Shown: positions 6,887 through 15,780 of the stretch, piece by piece
How the letters are laid out: the number at the start of each line of letters is the position of its first letter
Numbering within the stretch: position 1 is the first letter of the stretch
Assembly (NCBI GenBank): GCA_041655955.1
Contig: JBBAEN010000002.1
Location: 682,001 to 746,000 of the forward strand
Direction: 5' to 3'
Source of the DNA: Micavibrio_A sp041655955
GTDB taxonomy: Bacteria > Pseudomonadota > Alphaproteobacteria > Micavibrionales > Micavibrionaceae
Length of the DNA stretch: 64,000 nt
Notes under the pieces: generated by a model
Told to the model about the DNA's origin: nothing
What the model saw: the letters and a program-made list of their open reading frames with translations, nothing else
The model's database searches: none
Translations under genes and position numbers: made by a program

Positions 6887-9800
6887 TACGGCCTTCTTCC
6901 CGCGCTCTCTGGCCGCGGGGAGGGCGGCGACAACCCCCTCAAGCCCTTCCGGCGTATTTGCCTTTGACAGGCTTTCCACCTGTCCCGCAAGGGCCGCAAT
7001 CTCATCAAGCCCGAAATTCCCCGTCATGCCTTTCAACTCATGCGCCCGCGCCGCAAGGGCGGGCATGTCCTCTTGCGTATAGGCATGGGCGATAGCGTCC
7101 ACAATCTCGTCCGTCTTATCAAAAAGTTCGGTAAGGAGATCCGTAAGCTGCTTTATGCCGATAGCGTCTTTCAGGCTTTGCAGCATGTCGGGATTGAAAT
7201 TGCGTTTCTCCGGTGCGGCGGCGGATGAATGGGGCGGAGCAGACTCAGCTCCAGAGGCAAAAGCCTCTTCGCGCGCATGGCGTTCCAGGACTGTTTCGGG
7301 CTTTTGCGGCGCGGCAAAGGAAATGCCCGTTTTATCCGCTTGGCCATGCGCGCTGTCGCCGTCTTCTTGCAGCGCGCTTTCTTCGGCCAAATTCTCATGC
7401 AGGGTGTTTTCTGAAACCGCGCTTTCCTCTATCAACGGCGCTTCGGCGGTTTGTCCCGCGTCCGGCGGCGCGCGGTTCGCGGCAGGGCGCTGCGCGATAT
7501 CATGCACGATCTTGCGCAATGTTTCCTGATCGAAAGGCTTGCCGATAAAGCCGGTCATGCCGTCCGCCATATAGGCTTTGATGTGATCCTCGCCGACATT
7601 GCCCGTCATGGCGATAACGGGAAGGGCGGCAAGGGTGGGGTCCGGATTGCCGCGGATAAGCCTGACGGCCTCGTTGCCATGCATGCCGGGCAGTTCGATA
7701 TCCATGAAAACCATGTCAAAGGATGTTTGTTCGATCGCGTGCAGGGCGTCTTCCGCACTGGTGCAGGTTACGATCTCATGCCCGTCTTTTTCGAGGAAGG
7801 TCGTTGCAACCTTGCCGGTGATCGCGTTGTCATCGACGAGCAGGATGCGCATGGGCCTTGCCGGGGCGTTTCTTTGCCGCGCCATGCCTGCTTGCGCCGG
7901 CATATTCTCTCCCGTTCCCGTGATATTGCCGACGCCCTGATCCATTTCAAGCGTGAAGAAAAAGGTGCTTCCCTCGTTCTCCATGCTGTTGATGCCGATA
8001 TTGCCCCCCATCATTTCCACCAGCCCCTTGGAGATGGCAAGGCCCAGCCCCGTGCCGCCGAATTTGCGGGCGATGCTGGAGCTTGCCTGCGAGAACGGGT
8101 TGAAGAGATTCTTTTGCGCTTCGGCCGGAATGCCGATGCCGGAATCCTGAATGGCGAAATAGATCGTGTGCTTGTTGGTGATTTGCGTATCGCGTGCGGA
8201 AGGGGAGCCGTCCAGCGTATCGGGCGCACCCATCGCCCTGACGGTCAGGGTGACTTCCCCTTGCGAGGTGAATTTAATGGCGTTGCCCATCAAATTAAGC
8301 AGAACTTGCCGCAAACGGGTCGGGTCGCCCTTGACGAAGCGGGGGATATGGTCGTCCATGCGCCCGGAAATGCCGATATTCTTTGCCGCCGCATGGCCGG
8401 ACATAAGGGTAACGGCCCCGTGGATAAGGCGGTGGAGATCGAAGCTGATATTTTCCAGCTCGATTTTTCCTTGCTGGATTTTCTCAAAGTCGAGGATATC
8501 GTTTAAAAGCCCCATCATGGCTTCGCTGGATTCCTGAATCGTCAGCGCGTAATCACGCTGCTGTTTCGTAATGTTGGATTCGAGCAGCATGCGCACCATG
8601 CCCATGACGCCCGTCATCGGCGTCCTGATTTCATGGCTGACGACGGCCAGAAACGCGGATTTGGCCCTGTTGGCCTCATCGGCTTCTTCTTTCGCTTTTT
8701 GCATTTCATGAATGCGCAACTCTTCTTTCGCGCGGAATTCGGCAAGCACGGCGCGCTCTTTTTCGATGACCTTCAACAGGCGGGAATGGTCGGCATTGTC
8801 TTTCGTTTGTTTAAGCTGTTCCGCATCGAAAATGCCTGAAGCCGCGCGCACCGTTTCTTCGGGCATTTCGGATGACTGGATTTTTTCGTGCGAGGCCATG
8901 GCGAGCAAAACGCCTTGCGGCAGCAGGCTGAACCAGAAGGCGTTCAGGAAGAGGATATGGGGTGGCAGAATGGAGGTGGAAGCCAGTGCCGTAACGACAA
9001 GGCCGGCAAAGGCGCAGGCCCATGAAAAGAAAAATATCCTGTGGCCGCTTGTTCCGTTTTGAGATTTTGCAAGCGACATGAGCATGATGATCGCAAGGGT
9101 CAGGAGCGGCGTGCCGTAGAAGAGCGCCGTATGCGTCATGCCGCTATAAACGGGGAAGGACAGCGAGAAAACCGCGCTGGCCGCGTTCAGCCACAAGAGT
9201 CCGTTCAGGACATGGCGTTCGGTGAAATATGTTTCGTCGATATCCCAGTGTATTTTTGTAATGATGACGGAAAGGATTGCGAGAATAAGCGTGAAAGCGG
9301 GCATCAGAACGATCGAGATAAGCGACCCGCTCCCCGCGCCGATGCTGTTATAGGAAAGCCACATCAGGGCGGCGATCACATAAAAGACGGTGTAAACCGC
9401 ATATTTTTTTTGGTAAAAACCCAGCGCATAGGCGGCGAAGAAAATCGCGAATCCTATGAGCGTGAGCGTATAGAAATCGTTGAATGCGGAGCGCGACTGT
9501 TCATGCAGGATATAGGCTTCGGGGCTGAATATATTCGCAACGAGCGTCGCGGGCCTTCCTGCGGTGCTTCTGACCTGCATTGTAAAATATTGTTGTTCGC
9601 TTCCCTCGATTTTAAGCGTATAGGCCCCGTCCTTGAAAGGAGGGATCATTACCGCATGCAGGCCGGAGCCATCCTGCTGAAGGGCATAAAGCCGCAGTTC
9701 GCGTAAATAGCCGATACGGCCTTCCCCGCGCTGGCCTAAATCGAGGATCCATTCATTGCCGCCATTTTCACGCATAAGCTTGAATGTCAGCCAGTAAGTC

Positions 9801-10177
9801 GCGCCGCTATAGCCGAGATGCACGACCTTTGATTGATTGATATTGCCGTTGAGGATGGCGCCGTTCGTTCGGCGGATCGATTCCGGCGAAACCTTGCCGT
9901 CCGGGTCTTCCTGCATCAATAAATGGGGGCCGAGCGGATGCGGCTTTGCATCTTCGGAAAGGAGGAGGGGGAGAAAGCTTTGCTGGCTTGTCTGGCCGGA
10001 CGCGCCGCCCGCCAGCATGAAAAAGCAGGTTGTCAGCGCGAGGAGAAAAAAAGCCGGGGCAAGGCGCCGCGAAAAAGGGGCCGCCCGCGCGGTAAAAACG
10101 CCACGGGGGGCCGCCGCGGGCCGTCGTCTTGCCCATGGCATCCCTAAAATCCGCCGCGGCGTTTTATATGGATTCAT
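6866..10177 (-). CDS. 7TMR-DISM tripartite hybrid sensor histidine kinase
   Basis: A 1103-residue membrane sensor with a full internal phosphorelay. A basic N-terminus and hydrophobic segment (about 39-60) precede an extracytoplasmic 7TMR-DISMED2-like domain (about 80-220), seven membrane spans (about 230-430), a coiled coil, HisKA with SHEIRTP (His515), HATPase_c with the GTGLGLAIS loop, a receiver domain with Asp826 in MDIELPG, an acidic linker and an HPt domain with His1046 in AHELKG. The DISM input suggests sensing of a carbohydrate or other periplasmic ligand. ATG 10177 has AAGGAAAG in front. No output regulator lies beside it, so its final target is encoded elsewhere. Confidence 0.95.
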   Translation of the reverse strand: MNPYKTPRRILGMPWARRRPAAAPRGVFTARAAPFSRRLAPAFFLLALTTCFFMLAGGASGQTSQQSFLPLLLSEDAKPHPLGPHLLMQEDPDGKVSPESIRRTNGAILNGNINQSKVVHLGYSGATYWLTFKLMRENGGNEWILDLGQRGEGRIGYLRELRLYALQQDGSGLHAVMIPPFKDGAYTLKIEGSEQQYFTMQVRSTAGRPATLVANIFSPEAYILHEQSRSAFNDFYTLTLIGFAIFFAAYALGFYQKKYAVYTVFYVIAALMWLSYNSIGAGSGSLISIVLMPAFTLILAILSVIITKIHWDIDETYFTERHVLNGLLWLNAASAVFSLSFPVYSGMTHTALFYGTPLLTLAIIMLMSLAKSQNGTSGHRIFFFSWACAFAGLVVTALASTSILPPHILFLNAFWFSLLPQGVLLAMASHEKIQSSEMPEETVRAASGIFDAEQLKQTKDNADHSRLLKVIEKERAVLAEFRAKEELRIHEMQKAKEEADEANRAKSAFLAVVSHEIRTPMTGVMGMVRMLLESNITKQQRDYALTIQESSEAMMGLLNDILDFEKIQQGKIELENISFDLHRLIHGAVTLMSGHAAAKNIGISGRMDDHIPRFVKGDPTRLRQVLLNLMGNAIKFTSQGEVTLTVRAMGAPDTLDGSPSARDTQITNKHTIYFAIQDSGIGIPAEAQKNLFNPFSQASSSIARKFGGTGLGLAISKGLVEMMGGNIGINSMENEGSTFFFTLEMDQGVGNITGTGENMPAQAGMARQRNAPARPMRILLVDDNAITGKVATTFLEKDGHEIVTCTSAEDALHAIEQTSFDMVFMDIELPGMHGNEAVRLIRGNPDPTLAALPVIAMTGNVGEDHIKAYMADGMTGFIGKPFDQETLRKIVHDIAQRPAANRAPPDAGQTAEAPLIEESAVSENTLHENLAEESALQEDGDSAHGQADKTGISFAAPQKPETVLERHAREEAFASGAESAPPHSSAAAPEKRNFNPDMLQSLKDAIGIKQLTDLLTELFDKTDEIVDAIAHAYTQEDMPALAARAHELKGMTGNFGLDEIAALAGQVESLSKANTPEGLEGVVAALPAARERGKKAVKEWAEQ

Positions 10178-10350
10178 TTTCTTTCCTTATGCAGGCGCGA
10201 AATACAGGCCTCCTTTGTGCATGATGCGCTGAAAGATTTAAGGAAAAATGAATGACATAAGGAACTTAGATAGTTAAAAATCCCTTAAAGCGCCGTAGCA
10301 GGCCGCGGCCTTCGATGTCTGCGCGCCCGCCGCCGGGATGGGCAAGGGGG

Positions 10351-10506
10351 CTAGAGCAGGAAAAGCGCCATCAGGCTAAGGATGACCGCGCTGGCAATAA
10401 TCGCTGCCAGAACGCCCTTGGAAAATATATCCCATAATTTACGGGAATCAGCGACCGCTTGCCGGTCTGGTTCTGCTGCTATATAGGCGTTGTTGTCTTG
10501 GGCCAT
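10351..10506 (-). CDS. 51-residue membrane protein, aa3-type oxidase subunit IV-like
   Basis: Too short for routine gene finding. It reads from ATG 10506 to the stop at 10351. The N-terminal half is polar (AQDNNAYIAAEPDRQ), then SRKLWDIFSKGV leads into one membrane helix (about 32-51). This arrangement resembles the bacterial aa3-type cytochrome c oxidase subunit IV family (COX4_pro_2), whose members are about 50 residues with a polar N-terminus, an F-x-x-x-x-K motif and one helix. No other oxidase gene is near, which is common for this subunit. The family call is tentative; that it is a real gene is likelier. Confidence 0.65.
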   Translation of the reverse strand: MAQDNNAYIAAEPDRQAVADSRKLWDIFSKGVLAAIIASAVILSLMALFLL

Positions 10507-10608
10507 GATAATTCTTCTATCTTTTTAAAGTCCTGATATATTTTAGTCCGCCTATTGAAGCATATTTTTGCGCCATTGCAAGTGCGGGCGCAGGACTGGT
10601 TGGAAAAT

Positions 10609-11688
10609 TCAAGGGTGCAGGAGCGCCTCTTCATTGTCTATGAGGATGGAGGCCGCATTTGCTCCGCCCTCGCAGGTGATAATTGCCCCGATTTTTACAG
10701 GGCTTTCTCCGGCTTCTTTTAAAATGCCCATGACGGTTTCGGCCTCTTCGGCGGCGGTAACCAGCGCCATGCCGATCCCACAATTAAAGGTTTTTGCCAT
10801 ATCCGCGGCCTCCAGCGCCCCTGCCTGCGCCAGCCAGCCGAAGATTGCCGGACGCTCCCACGCCGCGGCATCGAGGCGGGCGCATGTGTTCGCGGGAAGG
10901 ATGCGGGGTATATTTTCGCTAAGCCCGCCGCCCGTAATATGGGCCATGCCCTTGATGGCGCCTTTGCGGCGTTTCAGGGCTTGCAGGATAGGTTTAACAT
11001 AAATTCTTGTCGGGGTGAGGAGCGCTTCCCCCATAGTCTGCCCGGCGGCAAAGGGGGCGGGGCTGTCATAATCGCCCTTACGGGCTGTTTCAATAATCCT
11101 GCGAACCAGCGAATAGCCGTTGGAATGGATGCCGGAAGAGGGCAGGCCGATAATAACGTCGCCCGCCGCGATGGTTTCGCCCGTGATTTGCTCTCCCCGC
11201 TCGACCGCGCCGACGGTAAAGCCGGCCAGATCATAATCGCCTTCGCCGTACATGCCGGGCATTTCCGCGGTTTCCCCGCCGATCAGCGCGCATCCGGCCT
11301 CTTCACAGCCCTTGGCGATGCCTTCGATCACGGCCTGCGCCGCCGCGACGTCAAGCTTGCCGGTCGCGAAATAATCAAGGAAAAACAGCGGCTCCGCGCC
11401 TTGTACCACCAGATCGTTGACGCACATGGCCACCAGATCGATGCCGACCGTGTCGTGCTTGCCGGCCTCAATGGCGATTTTCAATTTCGTGCCGACCCCG
11501 TCTGTCGAGGAAACGAGGATAGGGTCGTTATAGCCCGCCGCTTTCGGGTCGAACATCGCGCCGAAACCGCCGAGCCCGCCCATCATGCCGGATCGTGCCG
11601 TGCGCCTGACGGCGGGCTTGATGCGTTCGACCAGCGCGGCCCCGGCCTCTATATCCACACCTGCCTCTTTATATGCGCTTTGTTTCAT
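10609..11688 (-). CDS. purM: phosphoribosylformylglycinamidine cyclo-ligase
   Basis: AIR synthetase: ATP-dependent closure of FGAM to aminoimidazole ribotide in de novo purine synthesis. The 359 residues contain the expected landmarks: the Gly-rich GGLGGFGAMF, SSTDGVGTKLKIA, the ATP-site segment DLVVQGAEPLFFLDYFATG, and IGGETAEMPGMY. It is divergent from the DUF2066 gene with 61 bases between. In many relatives purN directly follows purM; here the stop is followed instead by a tiny membrane-protein gene. Confidence 0.97.
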   Translation of the reverse strand: MKQSAYKEAGVDIEAGAALVERIKPAVRRTARSGMMGGLGGFGAMFDPKAAGYNDPILVSSTDGVGTKLKIAIEAGKHDTVGIDLVAMCVNDLVVQGAEPLFFLDYFATGKLDVAAAQAVIEGIAKGCEEAGCALIGGETAEMPGMYGEGDYDLAGFTVGAVERGEQITGETIAAGDVIIGLPSSGIHSNGYSLVRRIIETARKGDYDSPAPFAAGQTMGEALLTPTRIYVKPILQALKRRKGAIKGMAHITGGGLSENIPRILPANTCARLDAAAWERPAIFGWLAQAGALEAADMAKTFNCGIGMALVTAAEEAETVMGILKEAGESPVKIGAIITCEGGANAASILIDNEEALLHP

Positions 11689-11749
11689 TTGGTTTCCGGC
11701 CCTATTCGCGTTATAAAATGGCCATACTTCAAGACAAGGATGATAAAGA

Positions 11750-13147
11750 ATGGCCGAACTCCTTCCAGTCTATAGGCAATCCGTCCTTTTTCGTACAGTC
11801 CTTTATGGGCTGGCGCTGATGATTCTGACGGTCTGCGCTATCGGCAAAGAAGCATTGGCGGTGGAAAACGATTACACGGTCGAAGGCGTCGAGGTTGACG
11901 TCACCGCGAAGAATGCCGTGATGGCGCGGGAAGCGGCGCTCGCGCAGGCCCAGATCAAGGCCTATGAGGAGCTGGCGGCAAGATTGCTGCCGCCGGAGCG
12001 GCTCCAGTCCTTCAAGGCGCCGGACGCCGATACGATTTCCATGTTCGTGCAGGATTTTGAAGTCACGAACGAACAGCTTTCGACGACCCGCTATAAGGGA
12101 ACCTATACGGTGCGTTTCCGCCCGACGGCAATCCGTCAGCAATTCGCCCTTGGCGGCCCCGCGGGGATGGACGGCTATCATCCCGCCGCCGCCGGACAGC
12201 TCCCTTCCGGCATGGCGCGCCCCGTCCTTGTACTGCCGATGTTCGAACAATCGGGACGGGTGACGCTGTGGGCCGATCAGAATCCGTGGATGCAGGCATG
12301 GCGCAGCCTTCCCGAAGATCGCAGCATGGCACAGCCCACCGCCTTGCCTTTGGGGGATATTCAGGATATCGGCGCCATCGGCGACCATGAAGGGCTGCAT
12401 TATGACCCGATGCGCGTGCAGGAAATGGCCACGCGCTATCAGGCGGAAGATGTCGCCGTCCTGCTGGCGTCCGCCGCCGCCCTGCCGAACGGGCAGGGGC
12501 AGCTTGTCGTCAATATCTATCATAACGGGTTTGAAGGCCCGCGCTTTGTGCAAAAGCTTACCCTTGACCAGCTTCCGGGCGAAACCGATGCGGCATTGAT
12601 GACCCGCGCGGCCACGCGCGTGAAATTCATGATGCGGGAAAACTGGAAAGGGGCGACGGCCTATCATCCGCAAGCAGCGCAAACACAGCAACAACAAACG
12701 CCGCAGCTGGGCTCTTACCGGCAAACGCATCAAGCGCCGCCCGCGGGAACATACACGCCGCGCTATCAGGGGAATAATTACGAGCCGCGCATGGCGGGAT
12801 CGCCGCAAGTGCCGCCGCACGTTCAGGGCGGGCCGCCCGATACCGCGCCTTACCATACGCGCCAGGCGCTGGGGACGACGACCGCCTATGTCGCGACGGC
12901 GCGCTTTGCGTCCGCGCAGGACTGGGTGCGCATGAAAAATGCGCTGGATCGTGTCTATGGCATGCAGGCCGTGATGGTAAAAGCCCTGAAGCCGCGCGAG
13001 GCGCAAATCGAACTACGCTATGCGGGGACGATTCCGGCGCTGCAAAGCGCCCTTCAGGGGGCGGGCATGACCATGCGCGGCGGTTATAACGGAACGGTCA
13101 TAGAATTGTTCTTTTCTCCGGCGGGCTCGCACAGGCCGGCCTATTAA
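11750..13147 (+). CDS. DUF2066 family exported protein
   Basis: Unknown-function protein of 465 residues. The hydrophobic segment at about 16-38 is a signal peptide or anchor. The DUF2066-like part begins at DYTVEGVEVDV, with MAREAALAQAQIKAYEELAARL typical of the family, and continues to about residue 300. A low-complexity Gln/Pro/Tyr-rich linker (about 305-380) then leads to a C-terminal ferredoxin-like stretch. The position between purM (divergent) and perM-hdaA is a conserved alphaproteobacterial arrangement. A periplasmic role is likely; its biochemistry is not known. Confidence 0.85.
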   Translation: MAELLPVYRQSVLFRTVLYGLALMILTVCAIGKEALAVENDYTVEGVEVDVTAKNAVMAREAALAQAQIKAYEELAARLLPPERLQSFKAPDADTISMFVQDFEVTNEQLSTTRYKGTYTVRFRPTAIRQQFALGGPAGMDGYHPAAAGQLPSGMARPVLVLPMFEQSGRVTLWADQNPWMQAWRSLPEDRSMAQPTALPLGDIQDIGAIGDHEGLHYDPMRVQEMATRYQAEDVAVLLASAAALPNGQGQLVVNIYHNGFEGPRFVQKLTLDQLPGETDAALMTRAATRVKFMMRENWKGATAYHPQAAQTQQQQTPQLGSYRQTHQAPPAGTYTPRYQGNNYEPRMAGSPQVPPHVQGGPPDTAPYHTRQALGTTTAYVATARFASAQDWVRMKNALDRVYGMQAVMVKALKPREAQIELRYAGTIPALQSALQGAGMTMRGGYNGTVIELFFSPAGSHRPAY

Positions 13148-13198
13148 AGGCGCCTTAAAGGCGACAGATAAAGGCGATACAGACAAGGGAGTCACGAC

Positions 13199-14302
13199 AT
13201 GCCACTTTCCACCCCTGTGAAGGCAGGCTTTTGGGCGGGGTTCGCCCTGTTTCTTGCAGGCTTCCTGTGGCTCTTTAACAGCATATTGGCGCCCTTTATC
13301 CTCGGCATCATCATTGCCTATTTGCTGAACCCCGTCGTCCAGCGTTTTTCGCAAAAAAGGATTCCGCGCTGGGCGACGGCTCTCATCATCCTGCTTTTGT
13401 TCTTCGGGACGCTGACATTGATGTTCCTGCTGCTCGCGCCGATGGCGCTCCGCCAGACGCAGATGTTGATTGAACAGATACCGAACTATCTGCAAAGCGC
13501 CCTCGATTACCTCCATCCCTATATAATCTGGCTGCAAGAGAGGATGGGCGATAATTATCTCGATCAGATAAACGCCTATCTGAAAGACAATGCGGGAAAA
13601 GCCGTTGCGGCATCGGGAGGGATCGCCGCAGGGCTGGCGCAAGGCGGGAAAGCGCTTGTCGGTTTCATGACAACGCTCGTCATCACGCCGCTGGTCGCGT
13701 TTTTCATGATTCAGGAATGGCCCAATATCGTCCGCTGGGTCGAGGGGCTTTATCCGCGCAAGTATAAGCGGCTTTTACAATCGCTGGCGCACCAGATCGA
13801 CGTCAAGGTCGCGGGTTTTATCCGCGGCCAGATCTCCGTCGCCTTTATGCTCGGCATGATCTATGCGATCTCGCTTTCAATTGCGGGGCTGAATTACGGC
13901 TTTCTTATCGGGATCGGCGCCGGCGTGTTTTCCATCATCCCGCTGGTCGGATCGACGCTCGGCCTTCTGGTCGCGGTCGTTGTGGCGTGGTTCCAGACGG
14001 GCGAGATTGCCTATACGGCGATGATTGCCGCAATCTTTATGTCCGGACAGTTTATCGAGGGGAATTTCCTTTCCCCGAAAATTGTCGGTGACAGCGTCGG
14101 GCTTCACCCGCTCTGGGTCTTGTTCGCCCTGATGGCCGGCGGGTCGCTTCTGGGCATTACCGGCATGCTTATCGCCGTTCCGGTCGCTGCCGTTATCGGC
14201 GTCCTCGGATCGTTTGCCGTTTCCCAATATAAGGCAAGCTCGCTCTATCAGGCGGATGACGGCGAGGCCCCGCCCGTTATTATCACGGACGAAAAGGACT
14301 AG
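13199..14302 (+). CDS. AI-2E family (PerM-like) membrane transporter
   Basis: A 367-residue polytopic inner-membrane protein with the AI-2E transporter layout: paired N-terminal helices, a soluble central part (about 80-170), then the helix cluster containing IGAGVFSIIPLVGSTLG and GQFIEGNFLSPKIVGDSVGLHP, the family's most conserved stretches. The substrate is not established for most members. It sits 52 bases after the DUF2066 gene and nine bases before hdaA, so all three are probably co-transcribed. Confidence 0.93.
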   Translation: MPLSTPVKAGFWAGFALFLAGFLWLFNSILAPFILGIIIAYLLNPVVQRFSQKRIPRWATALIILLLFFGTLTLMFLLLAPMALRQTQMLIEQIPNYLQSALDYLHPYIIWLQERMGDNYLDQINAYLKDNAGKAVAASGGIAAGLAQGGKALVGFMTTLVITPLVAFFMIQEWPNIVRWVEGLYPRKYKRLLQSLAHQIDVKVAGFIRGQISVAFMLGMIYAISLSIAGLNYGFLIGIGAGVFSIIPLVGSTLGLLVAVVVAWFQTGEIAYTAMIAAIFMSGQFIEGNFLSPKIVGDSVGLHPLWVLFALMAGGSLLGITGMLIAVPVAAVIGVLGSFAVSQYKASSLYQADDGEAPPVIITDEKD

Positions 14303-14311
14303 GCGGATTTC

Positions 14312-15007
14312 ATGCCGGACACGGGTTTGAACAGGCAGATAATATTCGATTTGGGGCATCGCACCGCCTTGGCGCGTGAGGATTTCCTGATCGCGCCGAA
14401 CAACCAGGACGCGGTCGCGTGGATCGATCTCTGGCCGGAATGGCCCGCGCCCGCCCTTGTCCTTTACGGCCCGGTGGCAAGCGGAAAGACGCATCTTGCC
14501 GCCGTATGGGGCGAAAAGAGCAATGCCGCCTATATTGATTTTTCCGGCCTGAACGACAGCAGCGTCCGCACCCTTGCGGAAAAGGCGGAGCATCTCGTCA
14601 TCGAGGATGCGGATCGCATTATCGGCGATGTCGAACGGGAAAAAGGTTTGTTCCATCTTTATAATCTTTTCAAGGAAGAAGGGCGATCCCTTCTTTTGAC
14701 GATGACGGAGCCGCCTATCCGCAAGGGTTTTGCCGTTCCCGATCTCGCCAGCCGCCTGCGGGCAGCGCCGGCCGTCGCAATCCGCGAGCCGGATGACGTC
14801 CTGCTCGGCGCTATCCTCGTCAAGCTGTTCAATGACCGTCAACTCCGCGTATCGCAAGACGTCGTGAATTATATTACGGCACGCATGGAAAGATCTTTCA
14901 GCGCGGCCCGGCGGATAGTCGATGATGCGGATCGTCTTGCGATGATTGAAAAAAGAGCGGTTTCGATTCCGCTCGTCAAACAGATTTTATATGAAGAAAC
15001 GGAATAG
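14312..15007 (+). CDS. hdaA: HdaA, DnaA-related replication regulator
   Basis: A short AAA+ protein (231 aa) related to domain III of DnaA and lacking the DNA-binding domain IV. With the DNA sliding clamp, such proteins stimulate ATP hydrolysis by DnaA and limit re-initiation. The N-terminus RQIIFDL resembles the clamp-binding motif of Hda (QLxLxF-like) though not perfectly. Walker A is GPVASGKTH and Walker B is HLVIEDADRI. Length and location behind perM fit the alphaproteobacterial HdaA family. Confidence 0.9.
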   Translation: MPDTGLNRQIIFDLGHRTALAREDFLIAPNNQDAVAWIDLWPEWPAPALVLYGPVASGKTHLAAVWGEKSNAAYIDFSGLNDSSVRTLAEKAEHLVIEDADRIIGDVEREKGLFHLYNLFKEEGRSLLLTMTEPPIRKGFAVPDLASRLRAAPAVAIREPDDVLLGAILVKLFNDRQLRVSQDVVNYITARMERSFSAARRIVDDADRLAMIEKRAVSIPLVKQILYEETE

Positions 15008-15011
15008 GAAG

Positions 15012-15746
15012 ATGGGCGCGTGGAATATTTTGCAAAATTACAATCCGGACTGGAATCCGCATTATGATTTCTCCAACCCCGCCAATCTTGCCGAAATAGA
15101 AAAACAGGAAAAATATGACGCCGCCTTCAAGGCGGGCGATTGGGATTATCTCCGCGCCGTTGAAAGCGAAACACTGGGCGGGGCCGCAGCCTATGCCATA
15201 GGAAAGAACATCCCGAAAGACTGGGGAACGAACGTCGTTGCCGATGTCTATGAAGAAAAAGGCGAGAATATCTGCATCAAGGAAATAGGCGTTTATCCGA
15301 ACTGCATGCTTTCCCTCCAGTCCCATCTGGGCCGCGCCGAAAAATGGGAGGTGCTCGAAGGGACGCTGACCGCCATCGCCGATGGCAGGATCTATGAAAT
15401 ATCCGCGCAAGGCTGTTTCGATGTCACGGACGGGACTCCCCGCAAACTGTCGGAAAATCCTTTTATCGATCTGCCGAAAGGATGCGTCCATTGCATGATA
15501 AACCGTCATGACACATTGGTGCGGGTCAAGGAAACGCAGCGCGGCATTACGCTGGAATCCGATAATAAGCGCTTTGTCGATCAACTCCGCAACCGGCGGG
15601 AGCCGCGGGCTATTATCCCGCTCGCGACGGAAAACCACTATGCAAGCGCGGGGCTTTACTGGCGGATTGAAAATGAAATCGCGCAAAAGCCGGGGGTCGG
15701 CTTTGGCGTTAGTTACAGTACCGGAAAAGGCAAGAGAACAGGATAG
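15012..15746 (+). CDS. mannose-6-phosphate isomerase-type cupin protein
   Basis: A cupin related to the type II phosphomannose isomerase domain. KDWGTNVV, then ICIKEIGVYPNCMLSLQSHLGRAEKWEVLEG is the diagnostic order (K-x-W-G, L-S-L-Q-x-H, R-x-E-x-W, G), giving the metal-binding His and Glu residues. The start is uncertain: ATG 15012 is adopted, but ATG 14991, overlapping hdaA, is in frame. It immediately precedes a Mak-type sugar kinase, so the pair probably handles fructose and mannose phosphates. Unlike bifunctional enzymes it has no nucleotidyltransferase domain. Confidence 0.85.
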   Translation: MGAWNILQNYNPDWNPHYDFSNPANLAEIEKQEKYDAAFKAGDWDYLRAVESETLGGAAAYAIGKNIPKDWGTNVVADVYEEKGENICIKEIGVYPNCMLSLQSHLGRAEKWEVLEGTLTAIADGRIYEISAQGCFDVTDGTPRKLSENPFIDLPKGCVHCMINRHDTLVRVKETQRGITLESDNKRFVDQLRNRREPRAIIPLATENHYASAGLYWRIENEIAQKPGVGFGVSYSTGKGKRTG

Positions 15747-15780
15747 AAACGGTTAGGGAGAAAGAATAGGGAGAGGGACT

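Noticed and set aside
11729..13006. Long minus-strand frame opposite the DUF2066 gene
   Set aside because: Arg/His-rich translation typical of antisense frames in GC-rich coding DNA. The same applies to 7451-8506, 18841-20046, 28663-30168, 36764-37744 and 61506-62540.
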